Source: Verrucomicrobiaceae bacterium (GTDB lineage Bacteria; Verrucomicrobiota; Verrucomicrobiia; Verrucomicrobiales; Verrucomicrobiaceae). Taken from it: DNA of 64,000 bases. Both the position numbers and the translations under genes were made by a program. Position 1 is the stretch's first letter. Each line of letters opens with the position of its first letter. The stretch is taken from NCBI GenBank assembly GCA_019694165.1, contig JAIBCL010000017.1, positions 62,001-126,000 on the forward strand, read 5' to 3'. The notes beneath the pieces were generated by a model. That model was not told the origin of the DNA, ran no database searches, and was given only the letters and a program-made list of their open reading frames with translations. Shown piece after piece: positions 1 to 7,797 of the stretch.

Positions 1-196
1 CGGAGACGACATACGCACGCCGCCCCACGCATGCGAACTCCGCATCATGCGCGCCCTTCACGCGCGGCGCGGAGATGTTCACGAGCCGGCGCATCACGAC
101 GTCGCCCGCGAGCGCAGGGTCCCAGCGCGCAGGCAGGAGGCTCTGGGCACAGGCGGCGGTGGCGCAGGAGATACAGATCAGTGCGAGTCGGATCAT
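1..196 (-). CDS. Secreted protein, N-terminal fragment (runs off the left edge)
   Basis: An open frame starts with ATG at 196 on the minus strand and continues past the window edge, giving 65 codons. The first ~17 residues (MIRLALICISCATAACA, then QS) look like a signal peptide. The mature part reads on without a stop. Its wording (NISAPRVKGAHDAEF, then CVGRRAYVV) resembles the start of secreted BNR/sialidase-like propeller proteins of Verrucomicrobiota, but that is recollection and too short to prove. No clear ribosome binding site is visible. Confidence 0.5.
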   Translation of the reverse strand, partial: MIRLALICISCATAACAQSLLPARWDPALAGDVVMRRLVNISAPRVKGAHDAEFACVGRRAYVVS

Positions 197-339
197 GGTG
201 AGCTGGGGTCAGGAAGGGCACTGGACCAGGACAACGCGACTACGCAACCAGTCAGTCAACAGACACGCAATCCATCCGCCGATTTCCGTGTCACCAGTCA
301 GAGCCGGCCAAGGGATCTTGGTTCATTGCCGGCGGCACT

Positions 340-1410
340 CTACCGCTTTACCCGCCCCGAGGCATCGCCGCGCATGAGGGACTCGATCTCGTCGCGTGTG
401 ACGTAATTGAAGTCGCCTTCAATCGAGTGCGCAAGGCAGCCGGCGGCGGTGGCGAAGGAGACGGTGGCTTCCTGTTCGCCAAGTTCTGGAGTGGTGAGTG
501 CAAAGAGCAGCGCCGCTGTGAATGCGTCCCCGGCTCCGAGCCGGTCCACGATGTCGGTGATTCCATAGAACGACGGTGCGCCCGATTTCATCGGAGCGAA
601 ACACGCTGAATCCGCGGCTGCGTCGTAAAGCATGCCGCCGAAGTTGTTGTGCGTGGCGGAAATGCCTTCGCGGCGCGTCATGGCGACGCGCTGAATGCGC
701 GGGAACTGCGATGTGATCTGTCGTGCGGTGGTGACGAGAGCATCCGGCGACGCGCCGGCGTCGGGGATGCCGAGCATCTCGGCGGCATCCTCACGACCGC
801 CGATGAAGAGATCGACGAAGGGCATCAGCCCGCGCATGGTGCGGGTGGCGAGGTCGCGCGGCTGAATCGGCGGATCCCATTGCCAGAGTTTGCCGCGGTA
901 GTTCATGTCGCAGGCCACTTTCACGCCGCGTGCGGAGGCTTCTTTGACGGCGGTCAGCGAGACCTCGGCGGCGTTGCGCGAGATGGCGGGCGTGATGCCG
1001 GAGATGACGAACCATTCGGCACCCTCGAAGATCACCGGCCAGTCGTAGTCGCCGCCGGGCGTGACCGCGGCGGCGGAGCCTTCCCGATCATAGATCACGT
1101 TGCCGGGGCGTTGATTGGCGCCGGTCTCAAGGAAGTAGAGGCCGAGCCGTCCACGATCAGTGCGCACGATGTGCCGGGTATCGACGCCCAAGGATTTCAG
1201 GTCGGCGACACAGGCATCAGCGAGCGCGTGGTTTGGCAGAGCGGTGACGAAAGCCGCGCTGCCTCCAAGGTAAGCGATGGAGGCGGCAATGGATGCCTCC
1301 GCTCCGGCGAAGGTCACATCGAGCGAGCCGGGCATGGCCTGCTGAAAGCGCTTGAAACCCGGCGCCGCCAGCCGCGCCATGATCTCGCCGAAGGTGACGA
1401 TGCGGCTCAT
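340..1410 (-). CDS. kdgK: 2-keto-3-deoxygluconate kinase, PfkB family
   Basis: A 356-residue cytoplasmic sugar kinase expected to phosphorylate 2-keto-3-deoxygluconate to KDPG. The frame stays open upstream, but ATG at 1410 is chosen because the PfkB N-terminus (MSRIVTFGEIMARL) begins there. The C-terminal PfkB signature DRLGAGDAF carries the catalytic Asp at about residue 295. The start overlaps the stop of the upstream aldolase gene by four bases, indicating translational coupling. The pairing with eda supports KDG as substrate rather than fructose or ribose. Length fits the family. Confidence 0.88.
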   Translation of the reverse strand: MSRIVTFGEIMARLAAPGFKRFQQAMPGSLDVTFAGAEASIAASIAYLGGSAAFVTALPNHALADACVADLKSLGVDTRHIVRTDRGRLGLYFLETGANQRPGNVIYDREGSAAAVTPGGDYDWPVIFEGAEWFVISGITPAISRNAAEVSLTAVKEASARGVKVACDMNYRGKLWQWDPPIQPRDLATRTMRGLMPFVDLFIGGREDAAEMLGIPDAGASPDALVTTARQITSQFPRIQRVAMTRREGISATHNNFGGMLYDAAADSACFAPMKSGAPSFYGITDIVDRLGAGDAFTAALLFALTTPELGEQEATVSFATAAGCLAHSIEGDFNYVTRDEIESLMRGDASGRVKR

Positions 1411-2075
1411 GCGGCCCCTCCGCGCACGCGATTGACGATGGCCGTGGCCGCGGACGCGAGCCGGGTGATGGCGCTCCAGTCTTTCTGTTTGATCGCATCG
1501 CGCGGGCCGAGCCACGAACCTCCCAGCGCCAGCACATGCGGCTCCCGGAGATAATCCTCCGCATTGCCGGCGCCCACACCGCCGAGCGGAATGTACTTCA
1601 CGCCGAGATGAGCGAATGGCGCGGCGACGGCGCGCAGATACGCCAGCCCGCCGCTCGGCTCGGAGGGAAAAAACTTCAGCAGGCGACAGCCTTGCTCGAC
1701 GGCCAGTTCGATGTCCGTCGGTGTGCAAACGCCCGGTGAGAACGGCAGCCCGATGCGCGCCGCCTCGCTCACGACGCGCGGATTCATCCCGGGTGCCACG
1801 CCGAAGGCCGCACCGGCAGCCTTCACGTCGTTCACCTGCTTCGGAGTGAGGATGGTGCCGACGCCGGCCAGCATCTCCGGCAGTTCGCCGCGGATGCGCC
1901 GCAGAGACTCCATCGCAGCATCGGTGCGCAGGGTGAGTTCGATGCTATCGACGCCGCCGGCCTGCAGGGCGCGCGCCACGGGCACGGCGTCGGCTGCGTC
2001 ATCGATCACGAGCACGGCGATGACACCGGTGCGGTGGAGGCGGGCGTGGAGGGAATCTGGCGATGGTGTGTTCAT
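1407..2075 (-). CDS. eda: 2-dehydro-3-deoxyphosphogluconate (KDPG) aldolase
   Basis: 222 residues, a class I aldolase splitting KDPG into pyruvate and glyceraldehyde-3-phosphate. The Schiff-base lysine is K134 in LLKFFPSEPSGG and the general base Glu is E46 in DSIELTLRT, both at the positions usual for the family. GVGTIL and ALGGSWL are further conserved blocks. It is the first gene of a two-gene minus-strand operon with the KDG kinase, whose start overlaps its stop. Together they form the lower part of a uronate, pectin or Entner-Doudoroff type route. The 110-bp gap to the divergent AsmA gene should hold both promoters. Confidence 0.93.
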   Translation of the reverse strand: MNTPSPDSLHARLHRTGVIAVLVIDDAADAVPVARALQAGGVDSIELTLRTDAAMESLRRIRGELPEMLAGVGTILTPKQVNDVKAAGAAFGVAPGMNPRVVSEAARIGLPFSPGVCTPTDIELAVEQGCRLLKFFPSEPSGGLAYLRAVAAPFAHLGVKYIPLGGVGAGNAEDYLREPHVLALGGSWLGPRDAIKQKDWSAITRLASAATAIVNRVRGGAA

Positions 2076-2185
2076 GAGGTGCGGAGTGGTTCATCAGACC
2101 GCGCGCGCGTTCAAGTGCGGATCGGTGGGCCGGGGCACATCCCCTCTTGTGCCGCGACGGGGTGAATCTACACTGCGCGCGCTCC

Positions 2186-5035
2186 ATGCTGCGTCTGCTC
2201 AAACGCCTGCTCTGGCTGGCGATCCTGTGCGGGATCGTGTGGGCGGGCGTGTTCCTTTCCTCGGCTGCCTTCGGACGGCAATGGCGCACCTTCGTGATCG
2301 ATCGGATGGCGGAGCGCGGCGTGTACCTGCAGTTTGCGCGGCTGACGGTGGACCCTTTCCGCGGCCTGGTGGCACGGGATGTCGAAGTCTTCAATGACGA
2401 GCACCGGAAGCAGCTCGTGGCGGCCGTGGACCGCGTGATTCTGGACTTCGATCTCGGCAGACTGCTGCGCGGAGACGTGTCGGTGGAGGCGATGGACCTG
2501 GCCGAGACGAACCTGTCGCTGCCCGTGGATCCGGACCAGCCGGAGCTGACGGTGGTGAACGTGCGGGATGTGAGCGCACGCATCTATCTGATCGACAACC
2601 GGCTGGACATCCGCCGCGCCGAGGGTGACCTGGCAGGCATCCATGTGAGCGTCACGGGCGCGCTCGTCCTCTCGCCGCCGGTGGAGAGCGAGGACGAGCG
2701 GAAGATGGCGCGGGAGGAGAATGCGGCGAAGCGATTGAAATTCATCCGCGAAAACAGGCAGCAGATTCAGAAGGCGCTGCAGTGGCTGGAGCGCTTCGAG
2801 TTCGCGCAAAAGCCGCGGGTGCACTTCGAGGTGAACGGCGCGACGGAGAAAATCCACGAGATGGACGCGCGCGTGACGATCTCTGCGCGCGGCCTCGGCT
2901 ACAGCGGCTACGTGTGCCAGGAGATCGAGGCGCAGGCGGAGTACAATGCGGGCTTCTTTGATCTGACGCGCATTTTCATCCGCGACCGGCTGGGCACGCT
3001 GGACGCGAGCGGCGGCTGGCAGGCCGGCGGCAATGACGTGCGCTTCCGCCTGAGCACGAGCGCGGACCTGCACGGCCTCGCCTCGGCCTTCTTCGACAGT
3101 GATCTGCTCAAGGAGCTGGTCTTTTACGAGCCGCCGAATCTGTCGGTGGATGGCGTCTGGTTCGTCGGCGGGCCGAAGTCAAAGGCCGCGCGTCCGGTGA
3201 ACGTGCTCGGCCGGCTGCAGTGCGGACGCTTCAACAGCCGGGGCGAGATTTTCGAGGGCGTCGGCATGAATTTCGGCCTGGATGCAGCCGGCTTTTATCT
3301 GCGCGACGGCCTGCTGCGCCACAAGAGCGGCACGCTCGCCTTCCAGGCGATGCAGCACGATACAAAAGGGCTGAAGTACCGCGCCACGCTGAAGATGGAC
3401 CCGGGCGTGTTCCTGCCGTTCGTGAACAGCGAGAGCGCACGGGAGGTGGTGCGGCGCTTCGGCTTCAAGGAGGACTCCAGCATCTTCGTTCGGGTGGACG
3501 GGAGCGGAGACGGGCACGATGCCGCGTCCATCGTCACCACGGGTCATGCCGAGCTGCGCGGTTTCTCATACAAGGGTGTCGAGTTTGACGCAGCGGACGG
3601 CGACATCGAGGTGCGCGGTCCGGTGCAGGTTTTCCGGAACATCAACGCCCGCCGCCGGGGAGAGACTGTAGAGGCGCGTGAAGTCTTCGTGGACAACAAC
3701 GGGCACTGGGTGCGCCTCACGGGCGTGGCCGGCAGGCTCGATCCTGCCGTGATGACCGGCTGCTTCGCGCCCAAGGTGGCGGAGCACATCGCCCGCTACC
3801 GCCTCTCGAACGCCACGCGCGTGGCTATCGCGGGCACCGTCGGCTGGCGTGACAATGCGCACGATGACTTGAAGGCGAGCTTCGCCGATGACGACGGCAC
3901 CGGCGTCTATTCCCTCTGGGGGCGGGACTACAAAATCTCCAGGCCCGAGGGCGAGATCACCTGGAAGAAGGGGATGCTCACCTACGACGTCAGGGGCGGC
4001 CTGTTCGGCAAGCCCATGTCGGTGAAAGGCAAGGTCGATCTCGCACCGGGCGCGACGGACTACACCGTGAGCCTGAAGGCCGGCAGCCTGCCGTATCCCG
4101 TGGTCGGCAAGGACCTGCCCTTCGGCGACGTGACTGTGGGTGTGGCGGCGGAAAAGAACACGGTGGCCTTCGACATCGGCGCGAAGGTTTTCGGCGGCAG
4201 CCTCACCCTGGCGGGATCGATGGACACCGCGCGCAAACCCGCGCATTACCAGGGCGAGCTGAAGGTCGATGCGGCGAGCTTCCGCCAGTTTGCGCAGACC
4301 TACTCGCCTGGCTACGACACCGAGGGCGATCTCACCGGCTGGTTCAAATTCACCGGCGTGGAGAATGACTGGCGCAAGCTGAAGGGCAACGGCGTGGCCA
4401 TCATCGTGAACGGCAATCTCTACGCCATCCCCATCATCGGACCGCTCACCTCGCTGCTCACCGCCATCTTCCCCTCGCCGATCAAAGGGTACAACGTGGC
4501 GAAGGAAGCAAACTGCACCTACACCGTGGCCGACGGTTTCATTGTCACAGATAATTTTGAGGCTCTCACCTCGGCCTTCAAAATCGTGTCGAAGGGCGAC
4601 ATCGACTTCATCAAGGACGACATCAACTTCGAGGCCCAGGTACGCGTGCGCGGTCTCACCGGCATCGTCTTCCGCCCGGTGTCCGAGCTGCTCGAATACA
4701 AGGGCTCCGGCACCGTGGGCAAGCCGCAGTGGCGGCTCAATCCCTTTGGCATCGCTGGCGGCAGAAAAGAAGGCCAGCGCCACGCGCCCCAGGCCGAAGA
4801 CTCGAAAGAGAACGACCAGGAAATGGAGAACGACAAGACGAAGGATCCCGGCAAACCGGCCCTCGAAAGCGACAAGAGCCTGCCCTCTCGCCTGAAGCGG
4901 ATCCTGCCTTTTGGAATCGGCGGCAGGAGCGATGCAAAGCCTTCCACCAAACCCGATGCAAGACCCGATGCGAAACTGGATGCGAAGCCCGGTGCCAGGC
5001 CCGATGTGAAGCCCGAAGCGAAGCCGGGCCGGTAA
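2186..5035 (+). CDS. AsmA-like envelope protein with a Lys/Asp/Pro repeat tail
   Basis: 949 residues. The frame opens at 2147, but ATG 2186 puts the membrane anchor (LLKRLLWLAILCGIVWAGVF) directly at the N-terminus. A long beta-rich periplasmic region follows, and residues ~690-860 match the AsmA/TamB-like C-terminal domain (LTGWFKFTGVENDW, later IIGPLTSLLTAIFP and FEAQVRVRGLTGIVFRPVSE). Such proteins span the periplasm and are linked to lipid transport or outer-membrane assembly. After ~residue 870 the chain becomes charged and low-complexity, ending in DAKP-type repeats. It heads a plus-strand run with acyltransferases. Confidence 0.75.
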   Translation: MLRLLKRLLWLAILCGIVWAGVFLSSAAFGRQWRTFVIDRMAERGVYLQFARLTVDPFRGLVARDVEVFNDEHRKQLVAAVDRVILDFDLGRLLRGDVSVEAMDLAETNLSLPVDPDQPELTVVNVRDVSARIYLIDNRLDIRRAEGDLAGIHVSVTGALVLSPPVESEDERKMAREENAAKRLKFIRENRQQIQKALQWLERFEFAQKPRVHFEVNGATEKIHEMDARVTISARGLGYSGYVCQEIEAQAEYNAGFFDLTRIFIRDRLGTLDASGGWQAGGNDVRFRLSTSADLHGLASAFFDSDLLKELVFYEPPNLSVDGVWFVGGPKSKAARPVNVLGRLQCGRFNSRGEIFEGVGMNFGLDAAGFYLRDGLLRHKSGTLAFQAMQHDTKGLKYRATLKMDPGVFLPFVNSESAREVVRRFGFKEDSSIFVRVDGSGDGHDAASIVTTGHAELRGFSYKGVEFDAADGDIEVRGPVQVFRNINARRRGETVEAREVFVDNNGHWVRLTGVAGRLDPAVMTGCFAPKVAEHIARYRLSNATRVAIAGTVGWRDNAHDDLKASFADDDGTGVYSLWGRDYKISRPEGEITWKKGMLTYDVRGGLFGKPMSVKGKVDLAPGATDYTVSLKAGSLPYPVVGKDLPFGDVTVGVAAEKNTVAFDIGAKVFGGSLTLAGSMDTARKPAHYQGELKVDAASFRQFAQTYSPGYDTEGDLTGWFKFTGVENDWRKLKGNGVAIIVNGNLYAIPIIGPLTSLLTAIFPSPIKGYNVAKEANCTYTVADGFIVTDNFEALTSAFKIVSKGDIDFIKDDINFEAQVRVRGLTGIVFRPVSELLEYKGSGTVGKPQWRLNPFGIAGGRKEGQRHAPQAEDSKENDQEMENDKTKDPGKPALESDKSLPSRLKRILPFGIGGRSDAKPSTKPDARPDAKLDAKPGARPDVKPEAKPGR
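4930..5031 (+). repeat. Imperfect 12-bp tandem repeat coding for D-A-K/R-P units
   Basis: The 3' end of the AsmA-like gene is built of degenerate units coding for Asp-Ala-Lys-Pro variants (DAKPSTKPDARPDAKLDAKP, then GARPDVKPEAKP). Units are 12 or 24 bp, differ by a few bases, and end just before the stop codon. The result is a proline-rich, basic, probably disordered tail of the kind often found in periplasmic or peptidoglycan-associated segments. Confidence 0.7.
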
Positions 5036-5200
5036 GAATGGCCTGCCGCAGCCCGGGGATGGCAGCCATGGCTTTCACCCCGGCGAATTGTCAAATGTCT
5101 TGCCCGCCCATGCAGATGAAGGACAGTACCGGCGTTTTCTTTGTTGTTTCCGACATGCCGGCCCGCCCCACACCACCATCCGCGAGGAGCATCTTCTTCT

Positions 5201-5207
5201 GGAGGAA
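5201..5207 (+). promoter_or_regulatory. Ribosome binding site fixing the GNAT gene start
   Basis: GGAGGAA lies six bases before ATG 5214. Shine-Dalgarno sequences are scarce in this window, so this one is decisive for placing the start 42 codons downstream of the first ATG of the open frame (5088). Confidence 0.65.
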
Positions 5208-5213
5208 CTTCGC

Positions 5214-6422
5214 ATGAGCGGCATCGCCTCCATGTGGGAGCCTGCCTTCGCCGATGCGGTGGCACGCGCAGTCGAGGCGCGCACGTCCATCCCCTTGGAG
5301 ATGGAAGTGGTGCGCGATGAGGCGGGCATCGAGTCCCTGCGGCCATATTGGGACGGGCTGGTGGAGCGCAGCGCGACGGTGGCGCCCTTCATGCGCTTCG
5401 AGTGGATGCGCCTGTGGTCTCACGAGTTCCGCGCCGAATACTCTCCCTGTGTCGTCGTCTTGAAGGACGGGCTCGGCGAGCCGCAGGCCATCGCGCCGCT
5501 CATGCTGGGGCGCGGCACGCGCGGGCGCGAGCATCTGCGAGTGCTTGGCTTCCTCGGAGGACTCGGGCACGCCCAGGGCGAGAGGATGGACTTCATCGTG
5601 CCACGCGGGCGGGAGGCAGAGCTGGCGCCGCTGCTCTGCTCGGCCTTCCGCACGATGCGCTCCGAGTGGGATGCAGTGCACCTGGCCAAGGTGCCCGAGG
5701 AATCCCCAAACCTGCCGCACATCCTCTTCGCGCTTGGCAATTGCGCCGACGACGCCGGTGTCCTGAACCGTCACCCGTGCCGTTTCATGCACCTGCCCGC
5801 CTCGTGGGAGGAATACGAAATGGGCATGTCCGGCGCATGGCGCAGCAAATTCCGCCGCCGCTGGAAATCGATGGTAAACGAGCACCACGCCGTGGTCGGC
5901 CTCGCCGGCACGGACGTGCTTCCGACGGACGCCATGCACGGCCTGCACGATCTGCATGAGCTGAACTGGCCTTGCCACACCAGCCTTTTCACCCGGCCGG
6001 AGGCCTGGAGCTTCCATCAGCGTCTCGCGGAGCGCTGGGTGCCCGAGGGCCGCATGGTGCTCCTCACCGTGGCCATCGACGGCAGGGCCGCCGCAGTGGT
6101 GATGGGCTTCGTCGAGCGCGGCGAGTTCTTCCAGTTTCAGCACGGATGGGATCCGGCCTACTCACGGCTCTCCATCGGACGGCTTGCCATGCACGCATCC
6201 ATCCAGCACGCCATCGCACGCGGGCTGTGCGTTTACGACATGATGCCCGGCGAGTTCGACTACAAGACTCACCTTTGCAAGGACGTGCGCCATGTGCTCG
6301 ACATCGAGGCGTTCAATCCTCTCAGCCTGCGCGCGCGCATCTTCCGCTCACTGCGTGGTTTCAAGCGCCTCGTGCCCGATCACAAACAGGAGGAGCCGCA
6401 GACCGCCGCGGGCGTCCCCTGA
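5214..6422 (+). CDS. CelD/BcsL-type GNAT acyltransferase
   Basis: 402 residues, cytoplasmic, no signal peptide. It matches the double-GNAT 'acetyltransferase involved in cellulose biosynthesis' family: an N-terminal module (PFMRFEWMRLWSHEF) and a C-terminal acetyltransferase module with WRSKFRRRWKSM, FFQFQHGWDPAYSRLSIG and YDMMPGEFDYK. Family members act on polysaccharide or envelope precursors; the substrate here is unknown. It is followed 91 bp later by an integral-membrane acyltransferase on the same strand, consistent with a surface-glycan modification cluster. The strong GGAGGAA fixes the start. Confidence 0.72.
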   Translation: MSGIASMWEPAFADAVARAVEARTSIPLEMEVVRDEAGIESLRPYWDGLVERSATVAPFMRFEWMRLWSHEFRAEYSPCVVVLKDGLGEPQAIAPLMLGRGTRGREHLRVLGFLGGLGHAQGERMDFIVPRGREAELAPLLCSAFRTMRSEWDAVHLAKVPEESPNLPHILFALGNCADDAGVLNRHPCRFMHLPASWEEYEMGMSGAWRSKFRRRWKSMVNEHHAVVGLAGTDVLPTDAMHGLHDLHELNWPCHTSLFTRPEAWSFHQRLAERWVPEGRMVLLTVAIDGRAAAVVMGFVERGEFFQFQHGWDPAYSRLSIGRLAMHASIQHAIARGLCVYDMMPGEFDYKTHLCKDVRHVLDIEAFNPLSLRARIFRSLRGFKRLVPDHKQEEPQTAAGVP

Positions 6423-6513
6423 TCACGCCGTGGGCGCGCTCGTGCGGATCAAATGTGAACACGACTGCCCGCAGGAACAAGACACGAGCCTCAATCCCCG
6501 CAGCAGCGCCATC

Positions 6514-7737
6514 ATGCCCGTGCTTGATTCCATGCCCCCGGCCGCCGCCCGGACTCGAGTCCGCGAGAGCACACCACCGGCCGCAGCTGCAGCACCATCG
6601 ACGCTGGACAAGGACACCGAAGTTTTCATCGACGTCTTCCGTGGTCTGGCCGCACTGGGCGTGCTCGTCACCCACGCGTGCGATCTCGGCTTCCGCAGCG
6701 CGCTCGGATCTGATCTGACGGGTGCGCCCGCCGTGTGGCAATGGGCGGCCGCGACGCTCGGGCACGGCAGTTTTCTCGTCTGGGGATTCTTCCTCGTCTC
6801 GGGCCTGTGCATCCACTTGTCGATCTCGCGCAGCGCCACGGAGCCGCCGTTCCCCTGGCGCCGCTATCTGGCCGCGCGCATCACGCGCATTTATCCTCTT
6901 CTGCTTCTGGGCCTCGCGCTTGCCGTCGTCGTGTGGTGGTTCACCGATCACCTGCCGGGTGCGGCGCCGCTGCCGTGGAGGCAGCTCGTCGCCAGCCTCT
7001 TTTCGCTGCAAATACTCACCAACACCTTCCCAGCCTTCGACCCCTCGTGGAGCCTCAGCAACGAAGTCATTTACTACATTGTCTGGCCGCTCGTGTTGGT
7101 GTCCTTTCCCCGTCGTCTCGATGCGGCATTCCGCTTTGCACTCGTCGCATCGCTCGGGAGCGCCGCGGTCATCGGCGTGTGCTGGAAGGTGCTGCACCGC
7201 CTGGAGGCGAGCACGGTGATGAACGGCCTCTGGAGCGTGTCCATCCTCTTCCCCGTCTGGCTTTGCGGCGCATGGCTCGCCGGAAACTGGCGGCGCGCGG
7301 CGGCGTGCATCACGCCGCGGCGATGGATGTGGGCCGTGGTGCTCTGCCTCGTGTCGGAGATCATCCTCGCCATCGTCAAACACACGGAACCCCCGCAGTC
7401 GGCCATCGACCTCGTCGGACTGACCTCCATCCCGGGCCTCGTGCTGCTCATGGCCGGCGCGCGCCACGCAAGGCTGGCGGCGTATCCGCGGCTCAAGCCG
7501 CTCGCGCGCTGGCTCGGCCAGTTCAGCTATCCATGCTATGTGCTGCACATGCCGCTTCTCGCCGCGCTTCACCATTGGCTCATTCCGCGACTGCCGGCGC
7601 AGGGCACGGGCAGCCCGCTGCTGGTGTCACTCATGCTGCTGCTGCCGGTCGTCGCGGTGCTCGCCGTTGTCGGCCCGTGGCTGGAAAGGCGGGCGATGAA
7701 CTGGCGGGCCGCGTTTCTGGAACGGTTGCGCGCGTGA
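6514..7737 (+). CDS. OafA-type membrane acyltransferase (acyltransferase 3 family)
   Basis: 407 residues with about ten hydrophobic segments. The family hallmarks are FIDVFRGLAALGVLVTHA at the first helix, RRYLAARITRIYPLLLLGL, and PSWSLSNEVIYYIVWPL. Such enzymes move acetyl or other acyl groups from the cytoplasmic side onto exported sugars, lipopolysaccharide or exopolysaccharide. ATG 6514 is preferred; ATG 6532 is an alternative. The open frame extends upstream into the GNAT gene, where it is a shadow. The N-terminal ~35 residues are Ala/Pro-rich and cytoplasmic. Confidence 0.85.
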   Translation: MPVLDSMPPAAARTRVRESTPPAAAAAPSTLDKDTEVFIDVFRGLAALGVLVTHACDLGFRSALGSDLTGAPAVWQWAAATLGHGSFLVWGFFLVSGLCIHLSISRSATEPPFPWRRYLAARITRIYPLLLLGLALAVVVWWFTDHLPGAAPLPWRQLVASLFSLQILTNTFPAFDPSWSLSNEVIYYIVWPLVLVSFPRRLDAAFRFALVASLGSAAVIGVCWKVLHRLEASTVMNGLWSVSILFPVWLCGAWLAGNWRRAAACITPRRWMWAVVLCLVSEIILAIVKHTEPPQSAIDLVGLTSIPGLVLLMAGARHARLAAYPRLKPLARWLGQFSYPCYVLHMPLLAALHHWLIPRLPAQGTGSPLLVSLMLLLPVVAVLAVVGPWLERRAMNWRAAFLERLRA

Positions 7738-7797
7738 AAGAGCAGGCTCCGGAACGGCGTCCGGCACGAGACCTCACATGTTGAAACTTTCGCCGCC

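Noticed and set aside
2165-2176. TCTACACT as a promoter -10 box, also present near 25110
   Set aside because: Two occurrences at different distances from the starts (about 11 and 53 bases) and no consistent -35; not enough to call a promoter.
2147-2185. Earlier ATG of the AsmA-like frame
   Set aside because: It would put 13 polar residues before the membrane anchor; ATG 2186 leads directly into it.
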